Shown: positions 44,621 through 57,158 of the stretch, one piece after another
Layout of the letters: every line of letters begins with the position of its first letter
How positions within the stretch are numbered: position 1 is the stretch's first letter
Assembly: GCA_964501535.1 (NCBI GenBank)
Contig: CAZCSV010000005.1
Span: 161,665 to 225,664, forward strand
Reading direction: 5' to 3'
DNA length: 64,000 nt
Source of the DNA: FEN-1279 sp964501535
Lineage (GTDB): Bacteria > Bacteroidota > Ignavibacteria > Tepidaquicellales > Tepidaquicellaceae
Position numbers and translations under genes: made by a program
The notes under the pieces: generated by a model
Database searches by the model: none
The model's input: only the letters and a program-made list of their open reading frames with translations
Told to the model about the DNA's origin: nothing

Positions 44621-45208
44621 TTATTTTTGCAGTTCTTTTTCTATTGTTGAAATTAAATCCTCATTTTCGGGTGTAATTTTACTCTTATATCTTTTAACCA
44701 CATTACCTTCTTTATTAATTATGAATTTTTCGAAATTCCAGCTAATATCCCCGGCAGGTTCGAAGTGAATCAATCTGGAATACAGGGGACTTTTATCCTC
44801 GCCGAGTACTTTGATTTTATCGAAGAGCTGGAATGTGACGTTAAAATTTAAAGAACAAAAATTCTTAATTTCTTCATTACTGCCGGGTTCCTGTTCTCCG
44901 AAGTCATTGCAGGGGAAAGCAAGAATTTCGAATCCTCCGGTTTTATACTTATCGTAGAGTTTCTGCAGTCCGTCATATTGTTTCGTATAGCCGCATTTCG
45001 ATGCCACATTTACAATCATAAGGACTTTTCCCTTATAATCCGATAATGGCTTTTCGATTCCGTCGATGGTTTTTACGGTAATATCGATGATTTTTATTGT
45101 ATCCATTTTATTTTTAATAATTCCGTTATTTTTTTTATTATAGCCATAAATATAATTAAGACCCGATAAAACAGCCAGAAAGACCGCTATAACTATTATT
45201 CTTTTCAT
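44621..45208 (-). CDS. Glutathione peroxidase family protein, exported form
   Basis: 195 residues. An N-terminal hydrophobic segment (IIVIAVFLAVLSGLNYIYG) precedes the GPx domain, so it is exported or membrane-anchored. The catalytic tetrad is visible: Cys72 in VASKCGYTKQ, Gln in FGEQEPGS, Asn/Trp in SWNFEKF. The Cys is an ordinary codon, not selenocysteine. It likely removes peroxides using thioredoxin-like reductants. Part of the tight minus-strand operon. Confidence 0.9.
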   Translation of the reverse strand: MKRIIVIAVFLAVLSGLNYIYGYNKKNNGIIKNKMDTIKIIDITVKTIDGIEKPLSDYKGKVLMIVNVASKCGYTKQYDGLQKLYDKYKTGGFEILAFPCNDFGEQEPGSNEEIKNFCSLNFNVTFQLFDKIKVLGEDKSPLYSRLIHFEPAGDISWNFEKFIINKEGNVVKRYKSKITPENEDLISTIEKELQK

Positions 45209-45262
45209 AAATTTTATTTTTCCTTATAAAACAAATGAAAAAGTAAAAAGAATCCATAAGCA

Positions 45263-47683
45263 TTATGAAACTATTTTAAGCCTTATTTTCTGTATAACAT
45301 ATAACAGTACCGAACCTAAAGTGCTAACTGTGATTATTATCCACCAGTGCTCCGGATTAATATGTTCAATTTCATAAAATATTTTCAGCAGGTAAATAAA
45401 AGACAAAGGAATATTAGTCGTTGCAAGGAAAATGTAAATGAAGAGCAGTAATACACCGTAAAGAAAATAAATAATATTTTTTTCTCTTGACTCAAGTGCA
45501 ACGATAATGAAATTCATCACCGAAATGAATATTATTATTGTTACCATTACCATATCCAGTTCGGAACCAACGGAGTTAGCGGCTCTTGAAACGATGTAGT
45601 ATCCTATATATCCGCCTGCAATGATAATTGTCGAGGATACAGTAACATAAGAAAATGTATCTTTAATGAAATTCAGGCACTTGTTTACGTTTTTATTTCT
45701 CAATGTAATAATAAAAGCCGGAAGCCCTATAGCAAAGACATTCAGAAGGGACACCCTTCTCGGTGTCAGGGGAAAATCGAGCATAAAAATCAAGGACAGC
45801 AGGCTAAGATATATGACGAGAAAGTTTTTAGTTAGAAAAAGTTTTGCAACTGAGTTGACGGTGTTAACGATTTTATTTCCTTCGTTAAATATTTCCGGCA
45901 GCAAGGAAAATTTATTTTTCAGCAAAATAATATCTGCGACTTCTTTTGTAATTGCGCTGCCCTCTTCCATAGCGATTCCCATATCCGATTTTTTAATTGC
46001 AGGCAGGTCGTTAACGCCGTCGCCAATCATTGCGGTATAGATTTTCTCTTTTTTAAGTGTTTTAATTATATCGAGTTTATGTTCTGGTTTTAGCCTTGAA
46101 AACACTTCTTTTGAAAGGACAACTTTTCTGAATTCCTTTGGTGATAATTTATCGAGTTCATTTCCGGAAATTATATGTTCAGCTTTTGTATCCCAGCCGA
46201 TTTCGTTTAATATTGCCATAATAGCTTCGCCGGAATCACCGGAGAGAATTTTGAATCCTATACCGTTTTTACGGAATAGCTCGAGAGCTTCGAAGACATC
46301 TTTTCTGACAGTATCCGTAATGGACACGATACAGACAGGTTCGATTTCCAGGTTATTCAGCTTTTGCTGGGCATCTTTAATCGATTCGATATTTATTACT
46401 TTACCGAAGAGAAGATTTCTATATATATTTAATTTGTTATCGTCGTATGACTTAATGACCTCATTTTTTATGTTATCGGATAATTTTTCGGTCAAAATAT
46501 CGAATGCGCCCAATATATAGAAATTCGTTTGTTCTTTTATCTTAAGTTTCAGGATGCTTAATTTAATGGAGGAATTGAACGGCAGTTCCTCGAAGCATTC
46601 TGCACGTTTATAGTGTTCAAATTCATCTAGTGCCATTATGGTTGCATTTTTTTCGCTCGAGCAATAGGAATAGCTTCCAAGCAAGAGTTTTATTTCCTCG
46701 TCCGGAATGGTTCCGCTTAAATTTGTAAACGAATGGATTCTTAATTTATTCTCCGTCAGTGTACCGGTTTTATCCATACAAACAACCTGCACATTGGAGA
46801 AGGATTCTATTGCATTGAGTTTTTGGACTATTGCGCCGATTTTACTTATTCTGTATACGCCTACGGCAAAAGTAACTGACGCCATCAGCACAAGTCCTTG
46901 CGGAACGAGGGAAATCAGTATTGTGGCAATTTTTCTGATAAAGTCCACGAATTCGATATTAGGTTTTGCAGACCAGACGATAATTTCCACAACTGTCAGT
47001 ATCAGGGCAAAGCCGAACAGAACTTTTAAAATAAAGTTAATTTTTTTCTGGAGAGGAGATGTTGACAGGTTCATTTTCTTGGCCAGAGCCGTAACGGAAT
47101 TTGCATAACTCTTATCCCCGACTTTTTCCGCGCGGTAGACACCGTTACCGGAGACGCAGAAACTACCAGATAGGACTTCATCTCCCTCGGATTTTTCAAT
47201 GGGAATGGATTCACCGGTAAGCAGGGATTCATCGATTTCCAGCATTTTTTCCTTTATCACTCTACCGTCAACCACAATCTGGTCGCCTCTGTTGACCTGA
47301 ATCAGGTCATCGACTACTATGTCCGTGACATCGATATGAAATATATTCCCGCCCCGTATGACATTAATTCTTTTTTTCAGCAGGAGGTTTACCTTATCAA
47401 GAGCGATTTTTGATTTTATTTCCTGATAAATGGCAATAAAGGTATTCGTAAACGCAATGGTCAATATTCCGATAGAGTCAAGAAGCAGTCTGTCATCCTT
47501 ATTCTTCAGATAAAAGAACAGGACAAAGGCAATGATACCGAAAATAATATAATTGAAAAGGGAAAAAATATTACTGACAAAAATCTCTTTAACAGTCTTT
47601 GTCTTAGGTTTTGACGAGTGATTGCTTAATCCTTTATCGAGCCGTTCTTTTACTTCTTCTGATGTAAGTCCTTTTAGTTCCAA
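45263..47683 (-). CDS. P-type cation-transporting ATPase (CtpE-like)
   Basis: 806 residues. LTGES (actuator), phosphorylation motif DKTGTLTENKL, KPEHKLDIIKTL and MIGDGVNDLPAIKKSDMGIAM are present; ~10 membrane helices. The M4 ion-binding motif reads VPQGLVLMAS instead of PEGLP, similar to the actinobacterial CtpE group, which is implicated in Ca2+ uptake; ion unknown. No N-terminal metal-binding domain. It starts 9 bases before the pyrG stop region. Confidence 0.85.
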   Translation of the reverse strand: MELKGLTSEEVKERLDKGLSNHSSKPKTKTVKEIFVSNIFSLFNYIIFGIIAFVLFFYLKNKDDRLLLDSIGILTIAFTNTFIAIYQEIKSKIALDKVNLLLKKRINVIRGGNIFHIDVTDIVVDDLIQVNRGDQIVVDGRVIKEKMLEIDESLLTGESIPIEKSEGDEVLSGSFCVSGNGVYRAEKVGDKSYANSVTALAKKMNLSTSPLQKKINFILKVLFGFALILTVVEIIVWSAKPNIEFVDFIRKIATILISLVPQGLVLMASVTFAVGVYRISKIGAIVQKLNAIESFSNVQVVCMDKTGTLTENKLRIHSFTNLSGTIPDEEIKLLLGSYSYCSSEKNATIMALDEFEHYKRAECFEELPFNSSIKLSILKLKIKEQTNFYILGAFDILTEKLSDNIKNEVIKSYDDNKLNIYRNLLFGKVINIESIKDAQQKLNNLEIEPVCIVSITDTVRKDVFEALELFRKNGIGFKILSGDSGEAIMAILNEIGWDTKAEHIISGNELDKLSPKEFRKVVLSKEVFSRLKPEHKLDIIKTLKKEKIYTAMIGDGVNDLPAIKKSDMGIAMEEGSAITKEVADIILLKNKFSLLPEIFNEGNKIVNTVNSVAKLFLTKNFLVIYLSLLSLIFMLDFPLTPRRVSLLNVFAIGLPAFIITLRNKNVNKCLNFIKDTFSYVTVSSTIIIAGGYIGYYIVSRAANSVGSELDMVMVTIIIFISVMNFIIVALESREKNIIYFLYGVLLLFIYIFLATTNIPLSFIYLLKIFYEIEHINPEHWWIIITVSTLGSVLLYVIQKIRLKIVS

Positions 47684-47692
47684 TGCAATTAG

Positions 47693-49863
<2,171 letters not shown>

Positions 49864-50549
49864 CCAGCGTATCTATTGAGAAGGAATCTTTTTTTGTCAA
49901 AACGACTTTAATTTTTTCGCCATGCTCCAGGATTCTCAGCTGTTCAAGTTTTTCGGACATTTCCAGTCTTGTCTGTTTCCATTTCTCATATTTTTTAAGA
50001 AAGGATTTTCTATATACATAAAGTCCCAAATGTTTGAAGTAATCTGTTTTTACGTTATCTCTCTCAAATGGAATAACGGAGCGTGAGAAATACAAAGCGA
50101 ATCCGTTTTTATCTAAAACCACTTTAACTTTATTTGCATCGGTAATTTCTTTTTCATCTTTAATCTTTACAGCCAAGGTAGATACATTGATACTATTATC
50201 TTCAAGAAGAGGTTCAACGGCAATATCGATATTTTTATAATCTATAAACGGTTCATCACCCTGTATATTCACGATAATGTCGGCTTTTATTTTACTTACT
50301 GCCTCACAAATTCTGTCCGTTCCCGATTTATGTTCAGAAGATGTCATTATCGCATTTCCGCCGAATCCTATAACGCAATCAAATATTCTCTTATCATCGG
50401 TAGCGACTATCACCGTGTTTAAATATTTTGATTTCACAGAGGATTCATAGACCCTCTGTATCATAGTTTTTCCCGATATTTTCAAAAGAGGTTTTCCCGG
50501 GAGCCTTGTGGATTCGAACCGTGCCGGTATAATACCTGCAATTATATTT

Positions 50550-51242
50550 TTACCTGTTTTTTTCGTAATTTTGTTTTATTATTTCTCTTATTTCGTACAA
50601 AAAATTTTTATCTTCCTTATATTCGAGCGGTTTTTCTATAACAACCTTTACGACCCCGCTTTTTATTTTAAAACTTTTTTTTGCAAGTATCTTATCTGAG
50701 CCTACAATTGATACGGGGGTTATTTTTTCTTTAGCTTCGCTTGCCAGCATAAAGGCGCCTCTTTTAAAATTGCCCAAATTTCCGTCAATGCTTCTCGTTC
50801 CTTCTGGAAAAATTATAAAAGACAATCCTTTATTCTTTATAATCGATTCGGCTTTTTTAATTGCTTCGAAGCCGCTTCTTGCTTTACTTCTATCCACGGG
50901 TACATATCCGCCCAAATAAACAGCCCATCCGAAAAAAGGAACATAAGCGATGGATTTTTTATAAATAAATCTTAAGTTATTCGGAATTGCACTTATTAAT
51001 ACCGGTATATCAAAATAGCTTAAATGATTTGAAACAAAAATGTACTTTTCTTTTCTGTCGATATTTTCCAGACCCGATATTTCCAGTTTAACTCCTGCAA
51101 TACGGAGCATTGTTTTGGAGAAAATTCTTGAAGTATAATATGAAACCAGGCCTTTTGAATTTAGGGGCAAGAGGGGTATAGCAAGGGCGGAAATAATCGC
51201 TCCGCTTATTAAAATAAATAGAATTTTAAAAAATGATATCAA
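50550..51242 (-). CDS. plsC: 1-acyl-sn-glycerol-3-phosphate acyltransferase
   Basis: 230 residues. Two N-terminal membrane segments; catalytic NHLSYFD (HxxxxD, His73/Asp78) and substrate motif FPEGTRS are present, together with VPVDRSKA. It acylates lysophosphatidate to phosphatidate at the inner membrane. Its stop is 5 bases before the first possible kdsB start, and it follows the hydrolase gene by 3 bases. Confidence 0.93.
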   Translation of the reverse strand: MISFFKILFILISGAIISALAIPLLPLNSKGLVSYYTSRIFSKTMLRIAGVKLEISGLENIDRKEKYIFVSNHLSYFDIPVLISAIPNNLRFIYKKSIAYVPFFGWAVYLGGYVPVDRSKARSGFEAIKKAESIIKNKGLSFIIFPEGTRSIDGNLGNFKRGAFMLASEAKEKITPVSIVGSDKILAKKSFKIKSGVVKVVIEKPLEYKEDKNFLYEIREIIKQNYEKNR

Positions 51243-51245
51243 TTT

Positions 51246-51788
51246 TTATTTTACGATTTTCGAGATTTCTTTAAACGTTTCTGTTCCCGATACTTCGAGC
51301 AGTTCAAACAGTATTGACTCGTATGTTGATATTATAGCACCTTCCTGTCTCATTCTTTCCACGGCAATTTTTTTATCGTTAGGATTTCTCGAAGAAACAC
51401 AATCTTCGATTAACACGGGCTGATATTTGTTTTCAAGCAAATCCAAGGCAGTCTGCAAGACGCACACGTGAGATTCTATTCCGCAGAGAATTACATTTTT
51501 CTTTCCGCTTTTTTTAAGTGTTTCCATGAAGTCAGAGAATCCGCAGCAGCTAAAAGACATTTTTTCCAGGTGCTTATAATCGCCTATTGCGTCTTTAATC
51601 GGTTCTATAGTGTCACCGAGACCTTTTGAATATTGAACGGTTACAATTATTTCAATTCCGAGTGTTTTTAAACCTCTTATGAGTCTTACTATGTTCGGAG
51701 ACAGTTTTTCGTTTTCGCTTATGAAAGGGAAAAGGCGCTTCTGTACATCCACAATAACGGCAATAGTTTCTTCTTTCTTAATTCGCAT
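51246..51788 (-). CDS. Isochorismatase-like cysteine hydrolase
   Basis: 180 residues, typical length. Catalytic triad positions: Asp14 (VIVDVQKRLFPF), Lys76 (LEKMSFSC) and Cys109 (GIESHVCVLQTALDL). Members are amidases or nicotinamidase-like; substrate not determinable. It stands first in the minus-strand operon that runs down to metH. Confidence 0.87.
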   Translation of the reverse strand: MRIKKEETIAVIVDVQKRLFPFISENEKLSPNIVRLIRGLKTLGIEIIVTVQYSKGLGDTIEPIKDAIGDYKHLEKMSFSCCGFSDFMETLKKSGKKNVILCGIESHVCVLQTALDLLENKYQPVLIEDCVSSRNPNDKKIAVERMRQEGAIISTYESILFELLEVSGTETFKEISKIVK

Positions 51789-51939
51789 TATTCATTCAAT
51801 TATTTACCTAAAAATAAAAAATTTAAACCTTAAATACTTTATCAAAATATTATCCATATAATCGTAAATAATAAGGACTTTTAATAATATTTCATTGTTA
51901 TTAATTTGGGAATAACAATTCATAAAAATAAAAAACAGA

Positions 51940-52641
51940 GTGGATAAAAAAATAAACAGAAAATGCATTATGGCAGTCGGGGCACATCCGGATGATTTGG
52001 AATTCGGATGTCCTGTTACGGTAAGAAATTTAATAAAGGATGGATACGATGCATATTATGTTATAGCAACCAACGGGGAAAACGGATGCAAAAAAAAAGT
52101 AAAGACGAGTAAAGAGAGGATTCAAATAAGGAGGAATGAACAAATGGAAGCGGCTAAAAAAATAGGTATTAAAAAAGTATATTTTCTTGGGAATAAAGAC
52201 GGTTTCCTTGAATATACGGAGCTACTAAGGAAGAAACTGACATTACTGATTAAGGCACTAAGACCTGAAATAGTATTTTCATTCGACCCGGCTAATCAGG
52301 ACTTTACGAGCATAAATTTATTTCATCGTGACCATCGCATTATAGGTCTTGCCACATTCGATGCTGTATTTGCGGCAAAAAACGAGTATATTTATCCGCA
52401 TAGAAACGGACTGCATAAAGTTGAGAAACTATTTTTTTTCGGTTCGAAAAATCCGAATTATTTTGTTGATATTACAGACGATATTAATTTCAAGCTTGAT
52501 GTACTTTCGTCTTATAAGTCACAATTTCCGAACTTTGAGAGCTTTGCAAAATTTTTCAAAGAAAATCTTGTGCAGCATCATCCTCAGTATAAATACTCGG
52601 AAGCCTTCAGGGTTTTGGATATTGTTCAGATAAGTTATTAG
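51940..52641 (+). CDS. PIG-L family (LmbE-like) deacetylase
   Basis: 233 residues starting at GTG. Zinc-binding AHPDDLEFG at the N-terminus and HRDHRIIG in the middle are the hallmark His/Asp ligands. Family members remove N-acetyl groups from glucosamine-containing substrates; the substrate is not known here. Stand-alone gene on the plus strand, divergent from the operon at 42874-51788. Confidence 0.9.
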   Translation: MDKKINRKCIMAVGAHPDDLEFGCPVTVRNLIKDGYDAYYVIATNGENGCKKKVKTSKERIQIRRNEQMEAAKKIGIKKVYFLGNKDGFLEYTELLRKKLTLLIKALRPEIVFSFDPANQDFTSINLFHRDHRIIGLATFDAVFAAKNEYIYPHRNGLHKVEKLFFFGSKNPNYFVDITDDINFKLDVLSSYKSQFPNFESFAKFFKENLVQHHPQYKYSEAFRVLDIVQISY

Positions 52642-52812
52642 CGGATTGAATCAATTTTTCAGGAATTCCGGAGGCTCATCTCATATATTCCATTTTTTTC
52701 TTTTTACATTCATAAATAAATTTTTCAATTTCATAATAAAATTAAAATTATTAACTTAAAAAGTTGTAGTGGTTTTGTAAAATCATATGTATAAACATAT
52801 AAATTCTGACTT

Positions 52813-55800
52813 ATGATAAAACCGGCTGAAGAGGAGAGCAATTTTACCTCCGGTAAAGATTTCAAATCAAAATACAAGACAAAATTCCCCTTTACATTTT
52901 CCATTACTCTAATTCTGCTTTCGTTAGGATTAATATTTTTAATTTTATATTATTTTAATCGTCAGAAAGAAAATATCGCAATTGATATTAGGAAGGATTT
53001 ATCAGTCATTGCGGATTTAAAGGTAAAGCAGATAGAGAATTGGAGGACTGAGAGATATTTGGACGGTAAGATGATATCAGATAATAAAATAATGGCAAAC
53101 AGTCTCTTATCCGTTTTTAAGAATCCAAACGATGCAATTTTAAAGAATGACATAGCGGAATTATTTAAAAGCATTTGTGATGAAGGCAAGTATCTTTCGG
53201 CAAGACTGGTAGATGAAAGCGGGAATATGATTATTTCTTATCCCGGTGATGCTATAAAAATCGGGCAAAACGGGTTCAAAAATATCCAAGAATCGAAAAT
53301 CAAGGGGGGACCATTATTAAGTGATTTTCACTTTTATGAGAACACAGAAAAAATCCATATAGACCTTGTAATTCCGATATTTAATAAGTCGGACAATAAA
53401 GCGGTTTTTTTATTTCTGGAGATTGACCCGCAGGTTAATTTATATCCGATGATTTTGACGTGGCCTGCCGAAAGCAAATCGGCGGAAACATTGTTGATTA
53501 AGGGAACAGGAAATGAAGTAACATATCTGAATGAATTACGGCACAAAAAAAATACAGCATTAAAGTTGAAATTCGGAACAGGCAGAACAAATATAGTCTC
53601 TGTCAAAGCATTAAACGGAGCAGTTGGAATTGAGAATGGATTGGATTACAGGGATGTTCCCGTAATAGCTTTTATAAAACCTGTTCCCGATACCGAGTGG
53701 TTTTTGATAACCAAAATCGACGAGGATGAAGTATTTGTGGATATTAACAGAAGTTCCATATCGGTTACGGTACTGATTTTGCTGGTTTTACTATTAGCAG
53801 GTCTTGCGATATTTTTTTACTGGAGCAAGCAAAAGGAGAAATTTCTGAAAAATCTTTTCGATTCGGATAATAAAAGAAGGGCTTTAATAAGTCATTTTGA
53901 TTATATTTTCAAAAATGCAAATGATGTTTTTATTTTGTATGATGAAAACGCGAATGTAGTAGAAGTAAATGAAAAAGCATTATCATTATACGGTTATACG
54001 AAGGAAGAATTTTTAAAGCTTGATTTAAATGCTCTTAGGGCACCCGATGTAAGGGGCAACATATCAGAGACCATAAAATTTGTAAAAAATCATCCGGAGG
54101 GTTTATTGTTCGAGACTCGTCACATTAAAAAAGACAGGAGTATATTCACGGTAGAGTCGAGCACGAGGTATATGCCGATAGGTGATAGGTATTACTTTCA
54201 ATCTGTAGTCCGCGACATATCCGAAAGGAAACATGCAGAGAGGGCACTGCTGGAATCTGAAAGAAAATTTTCGACAACATTTCGACTGAGTCCAGAGGCA
54301 ATAATAATTGCAGATGCAAAAACCGGAAAATATGTGGATGTCAATCAGACATTTCTTGATGTTTTAGGTTACAATAAAGATGAGATAATCGGCAAAACAT
54401 CATTGGAGCTTGACATATTTTCCGATTACAGGGAAAGGGTCAGGCTGATTAAGGATGTAATGGATAAAGGCAGTGTATACAGCAGGGAAATAATTCTTAA
54501 GACGAAAGCAGGGAAGATTTTAAACTGTCTGGTATCCTCGGTGAAGATAAAGATAGGCAAGGAATGGTTTCACATATCAACCTTGCTGGATATTACGGAA
54601 AGGAAGAAAGCGGAAGAAAGAATAGAATATCTCAAGAGAATATATGCTTTACTTAGCCAGATTAACCAGGCTATTGTAAGGATTGACAATAAGAAAGAAC
54701 TGTTCGAAAAGATTTGCAATATAGCAATAGAGTTCGGAAAATTCAGTTTTGCCTGGATTGGCTTGCTTGATAAAACGAGCAATAAAGTATTACCGGTGGC
54801 ATTCGACGGTTATGAAAACGGATATCTTGAAGTAGTAAAAAATGCAAAGGGCAACGATGTAAAGACGAATCCTTTTCTAATCAGGTTTTTCAAGGAAGGA
54901 GCTAATATAGTAACAAATGATATCGGCAGCGACAAGTTTCACATTTACGACAAGGAAGATGCTTTAAAGAGAGGATACAGGTCATCGGGTTTGTTTCCGA
55001 TAAGAGAGAACAAAGAGGTCATAGGTTTACTATGTCTTAGTTCCGAGAAACCAAATTTTTTCAGCGAGGAAGAGATAAGGCTTTTAGATGAGGTTACAAT
55101 GGATATTTCATTTGCTCTGGATTATTATATAAAAGAAGCCCAGAGAAAAGAGACTAACGAAGCATTAATCAAATCGGAGAAAAAATTTAAGTCATTATTC
55201 GATAATGCAGGAGATGCAATTTTACTTATCGATGAATTCAAATTCATAGAGTTCAATAAAATTGCCGAGAAAGTATACGATTGTGACAGGAATGAGCTGC
55301 TTTTTAAATCGCCGCTTGATTTTTCTCCGGAGAATCAGAAGGACGGAACTCCTTCGAAGAAAAAATTAGAGGAATACTTTAATTCTGCTTTTGAGGGGAA
55401 ATTTGTAAATTTCGAATGGATTAACATAAAACCGGACGGAAGTTTATATGAGATTGAAATATCCTTAAGCAGTGTATATATAGGCAGTAAAAATATGCTT
55501 ATGGCAATCGTCAGGGATATTTCCGAGAGGAAGAAGTACGAAAAAGCGCTCAGAAAAGCCAAGGAAAAAGCGGAAGAGATGAACAGGATAAAATCCAATT
55601 TTCTGGCTAATATGAGTCATGAGTTAAGGACACCAATGACGGGAATTCTCGGGTTTGCGGATATATTATCGAGAACTTTAAAAGACCCCGAGCATCGTGA
55701 TATGGCAGATGTGATTTACAAGGGCGGCAAGAGGCTGACCAATACGCTCAATATGATACTCGACCTTTCGAAGATAGAAGCAGAAAAAATAACCGTTAAT

Positions 55801-56688
55801 TTAGAATTACAGAATTTGTGTGAACTGGTATCAGGCTCCGTAAAACTTTTCGAAGCGGCGGCTAAGGGAAAAAACATTCTTTTAAAATCGGAATTAAAGG
55901 AAAATGTTTTTTCAATCGTTGACGGAAGGTTATTTGAACAGGTTCTTTCGAATTTAATCAAGAATGCGCTTACATACACCAATGAGGGAAGTATTACAGT
56001 AACACTTTCGAAGGTGATGACAGGCGGAACAGAATTTGCCGAGGTAAAGGTTGCCGATACGGGGATTGGTATTCCGGAAAGATCGCTCGAATTGATTTTC
56101 GAACCATTCAGGCAGGTAAGTGAAGGATGGACGAGGTCATTCGAGGGTACGGGTCTGGGTTTAACAATTTCAAAGAGATATGTCGAAATGATGAAAGGAG
56201 AAATCAGTGTAGAGAGCAAGCTTAATGAAGGCACTGTTTTTACCATTCGTTTTAAAACAGTTGACTCGAAGGGGACAAACTCTTTTAATTTAAATCATGA
56301 ACATGAAAAGCATTCCGAGATAAATATTCCGAATAAGAAAAACACTCTTCTGGTGGAAGATGACGAACTGACAGTGATGACTGTTACCAGAGTTTTAAAG
56401 AGCATATGCAAAATAGATGTTACGAATAACGGATTTGATGCAATAAAATTAGCCGAGAAAAACAAATACGAATTAATACTGATGGATATCGGTTTAAAAG
56501 GTATGGACGGGCTTGAGACAACAAAAGAAATTAGGAAAATACCGGGTTATAAGGATGTCCCTATTGTAGCTATTACTGCTTATGCAATGGAAGGAGATAA
56601 GGAAAAATTCTTTAAAGGCGGATGTTCACACTATATTTCAAAGCCTTTTTCGAATGAAACGTTGAAAAAGCTTATAGTGGAATTATAG
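52813..56688 (+). CDS. Hybrid sensor histidine kinase with PAS, GAF and receiver domains
   Basis: 1291 residues. Membrane helix ~28-50, a large periplasmic sensor (Cache-like, ~50-315), second helix ~316-337, PAS domains (~355-475 and ~480-600), GAF (~610-770), a third PAS (~785-905), HisKA with FLANMSHELRTPMTG (His936), HATPase (~1045-1155) and a C-terminal receiver with LLVEDDELTV and phospho-Asp1225 in LILMDIGLKG. Phosphate flow to an external HPt or regulator is expected. No response regulator gene lies nearby. Confidence 0.92.
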   Translation: MIKPAEEESNFTSGKDFKSKYKTKFPFTFSITLILLSLGLIFLILYYFNRQKENIAIDIRKDLSVIADLKVKQIENWRTERYLDGKMISDNKIMANSLLSVFKNPNDAILKNDIAELFKSICDEGKYLSARLVDESGNMIISYPGDAIKIGQNGFKNIQESKIKGGPLLSDFHFYENTEKIHIDLVIPIFNKSDNKAVFLFLEIDPQVNLYPMILTWPAESKSAETLLIKGTGNEVTYLNELRHKKNTALKLKFGTGRTNIVSVKALNGAVGIENGLDYRDVPVIAFIKPVPDTEWFLITKIDEDEVFVDINRSSISVTVLILLVLLLAGLAIFFYWSKQKEKFLKNLFDSDNKRRALISHFDYIFKNANDVFILYDENANVVEVNEKALSLYGYTKEEFLKLDLNALRAPDVRGNISETIKFVKNHPEGLLFETRHIKKDRSIFTVESSTRYMPIGDRYYFQSVVRDISERKHAERALLESERKFSTTFRLSPEAIIIADAKTGKYVDVNQTFLDVLGYNKDEIIGKTSLELDIFSDYRERVRLIKDVMDKGSVYSREIILKTKAGKILNCLVSSVKIKIGKEWFHISTLLDITERKKAEERIEYLKRIYALLSQINQAIVRIDNKKELFEKICNIAIEFGKFSFAWIGLLDKTSNKVLPVAFDGYENGYLEVVKNAKGNDVKTNPFLIRFFKEGANIVTNDIGSDKFHIYDKEDALKRGYRSSGLFPIRENKEVIGLLCLSSEKPNFFSEEEIRLLDEVTMDISFALDYYIKEAQRKETNEALIKSEKKFKSLFDNAGDAILLIDEFKFIEFNKIAEKVYDCDRNELLFKSPLDFSPENQKDGTPSKKKLEEYFNSAFEGKFVNFEWINIKPDGSLYEIEISLSSVYIGSKNMLMAIVRDISERKKYEKALRKAKEKAEEMNRIKSNFLANMSHELRTPMTGILGFADILSRTLKDPEHRDMADVIYKGGKRLTNTLNMILDLSKIEAEKITVNLELQNLCELVSGSVKLFEAAAKGKNILLKSELKENVFSIVDGRLFEQVLSNLIKNALTYTNEGSITVTLSKVMTGGTEFAEVKVADTGIGIPERSLELIFEPFRQVSEGWTRSFEGTGLGLTISKRYVEMMKGEISVESKLNEGTVFTIRFKTVDSKGTNSFNLNHEHEKHSEINIPNKKNTLLVEDDELTVMTVTRVLKSICKIDVTNNGFDAIKLAEKNKYELILMDIGLKGMDGLETTKEIRKIPGYKDVPIVAITAYAMEGDKEKFFKGGCSHYISKPFSNETLKKLIVEL

Positions 56689-56737
56689 TTAAGATTTATT
56701 TTTATTCGGTAAATATGCTTTACATATAAACCTGAGA

Positions 56738-56932
56738 TTATTTCTTATGCAGTGCGTTATAGACGTCGACCTGGTTTCCCAATGTAAATAAATCATATAA
56801 CCACCCTATCAGAAACAGACCGCCTGTCAATAAATATATTATACCAACGGCAAATTTTTCGAGATAAAACTTATGTACACCCAGCACTCCAAGAAAAAAC
56901 CAGAGCAAGTAAGCAATTCCTTTTGATTTCAT
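56738..56932 (-). CDS. TM2-domain protein
   Basis: 64 residues with two membrane helices and the TM2 signature: LLWFFLGVLGVHKFYLEK, GIIYLLTGGLFLIGWLYDLF. Small membrane proteins of this family have unknown role. Convergent with the hybrid kinase. Confidence 0.85.
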   Translation of the reverse strand: MKSKGIAYLLWFFLGVLGVHKFYLEKFAVGIIYLLTGGLFLIGWLYDLFTLGNQVDVYNALHKK

Positions 56933-56972
56933 AATCAGATAGTTTTTATTTTTTCCAATTTAATATTTTTAA

Positions 56973-57158
56973 TCAACAAATAAAAGAAACTTTGACTCTC
57001 GCACCCGATACAGGTATATTCAATAAAGCGGATAATTTTCCCGATATGTCAATTTTGGATAAAAGTGGTTCAATACCGCTGTCTCCGCAGCCTGAAAGCA
57101 ATACCGATAGAGCAAAAATAGCCGAAAAGAGAGCTTTTAACACGCAATTCTTTTTCAT
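56973..57158 (-). CDS. Short lipoprotein, probably truncated
   Basis: 61 residues. MKKNCVLKALFSAIFALSVLLSGCGDSG is a clear lipoprotein signal with Cys ~24, then LLSKIDISGKLSALLNIPVSGARVKVSFIC, which reads like the first strands of a larger surface domain before ending in TGA. A full lipoprotein of this kind would be longer, so the gene may be a remnant. The opposite-strand frame at 56992-57231 is judged a shadow. Confidence 0.5.
   Translation of the reverse strand: MKKNCVLKALFSAIFALSVLLSGCGDSGIEPLLSKIDISGKLSALLNIPVSGARVKVSFIC

Noticed and set aside
50498..50524. tRNA-like T-loop word ggttcgaatcc on the minus strand
   Set aside because: It is inside the conserved KdsB motif IPARFESTRLPG and no acceptor or anticodon stems can be formed around it.
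55716..56246. 176-residue antisense frame
   Set aside because: Shadow of the hybrid kinase HATPase region; no protein-like features.
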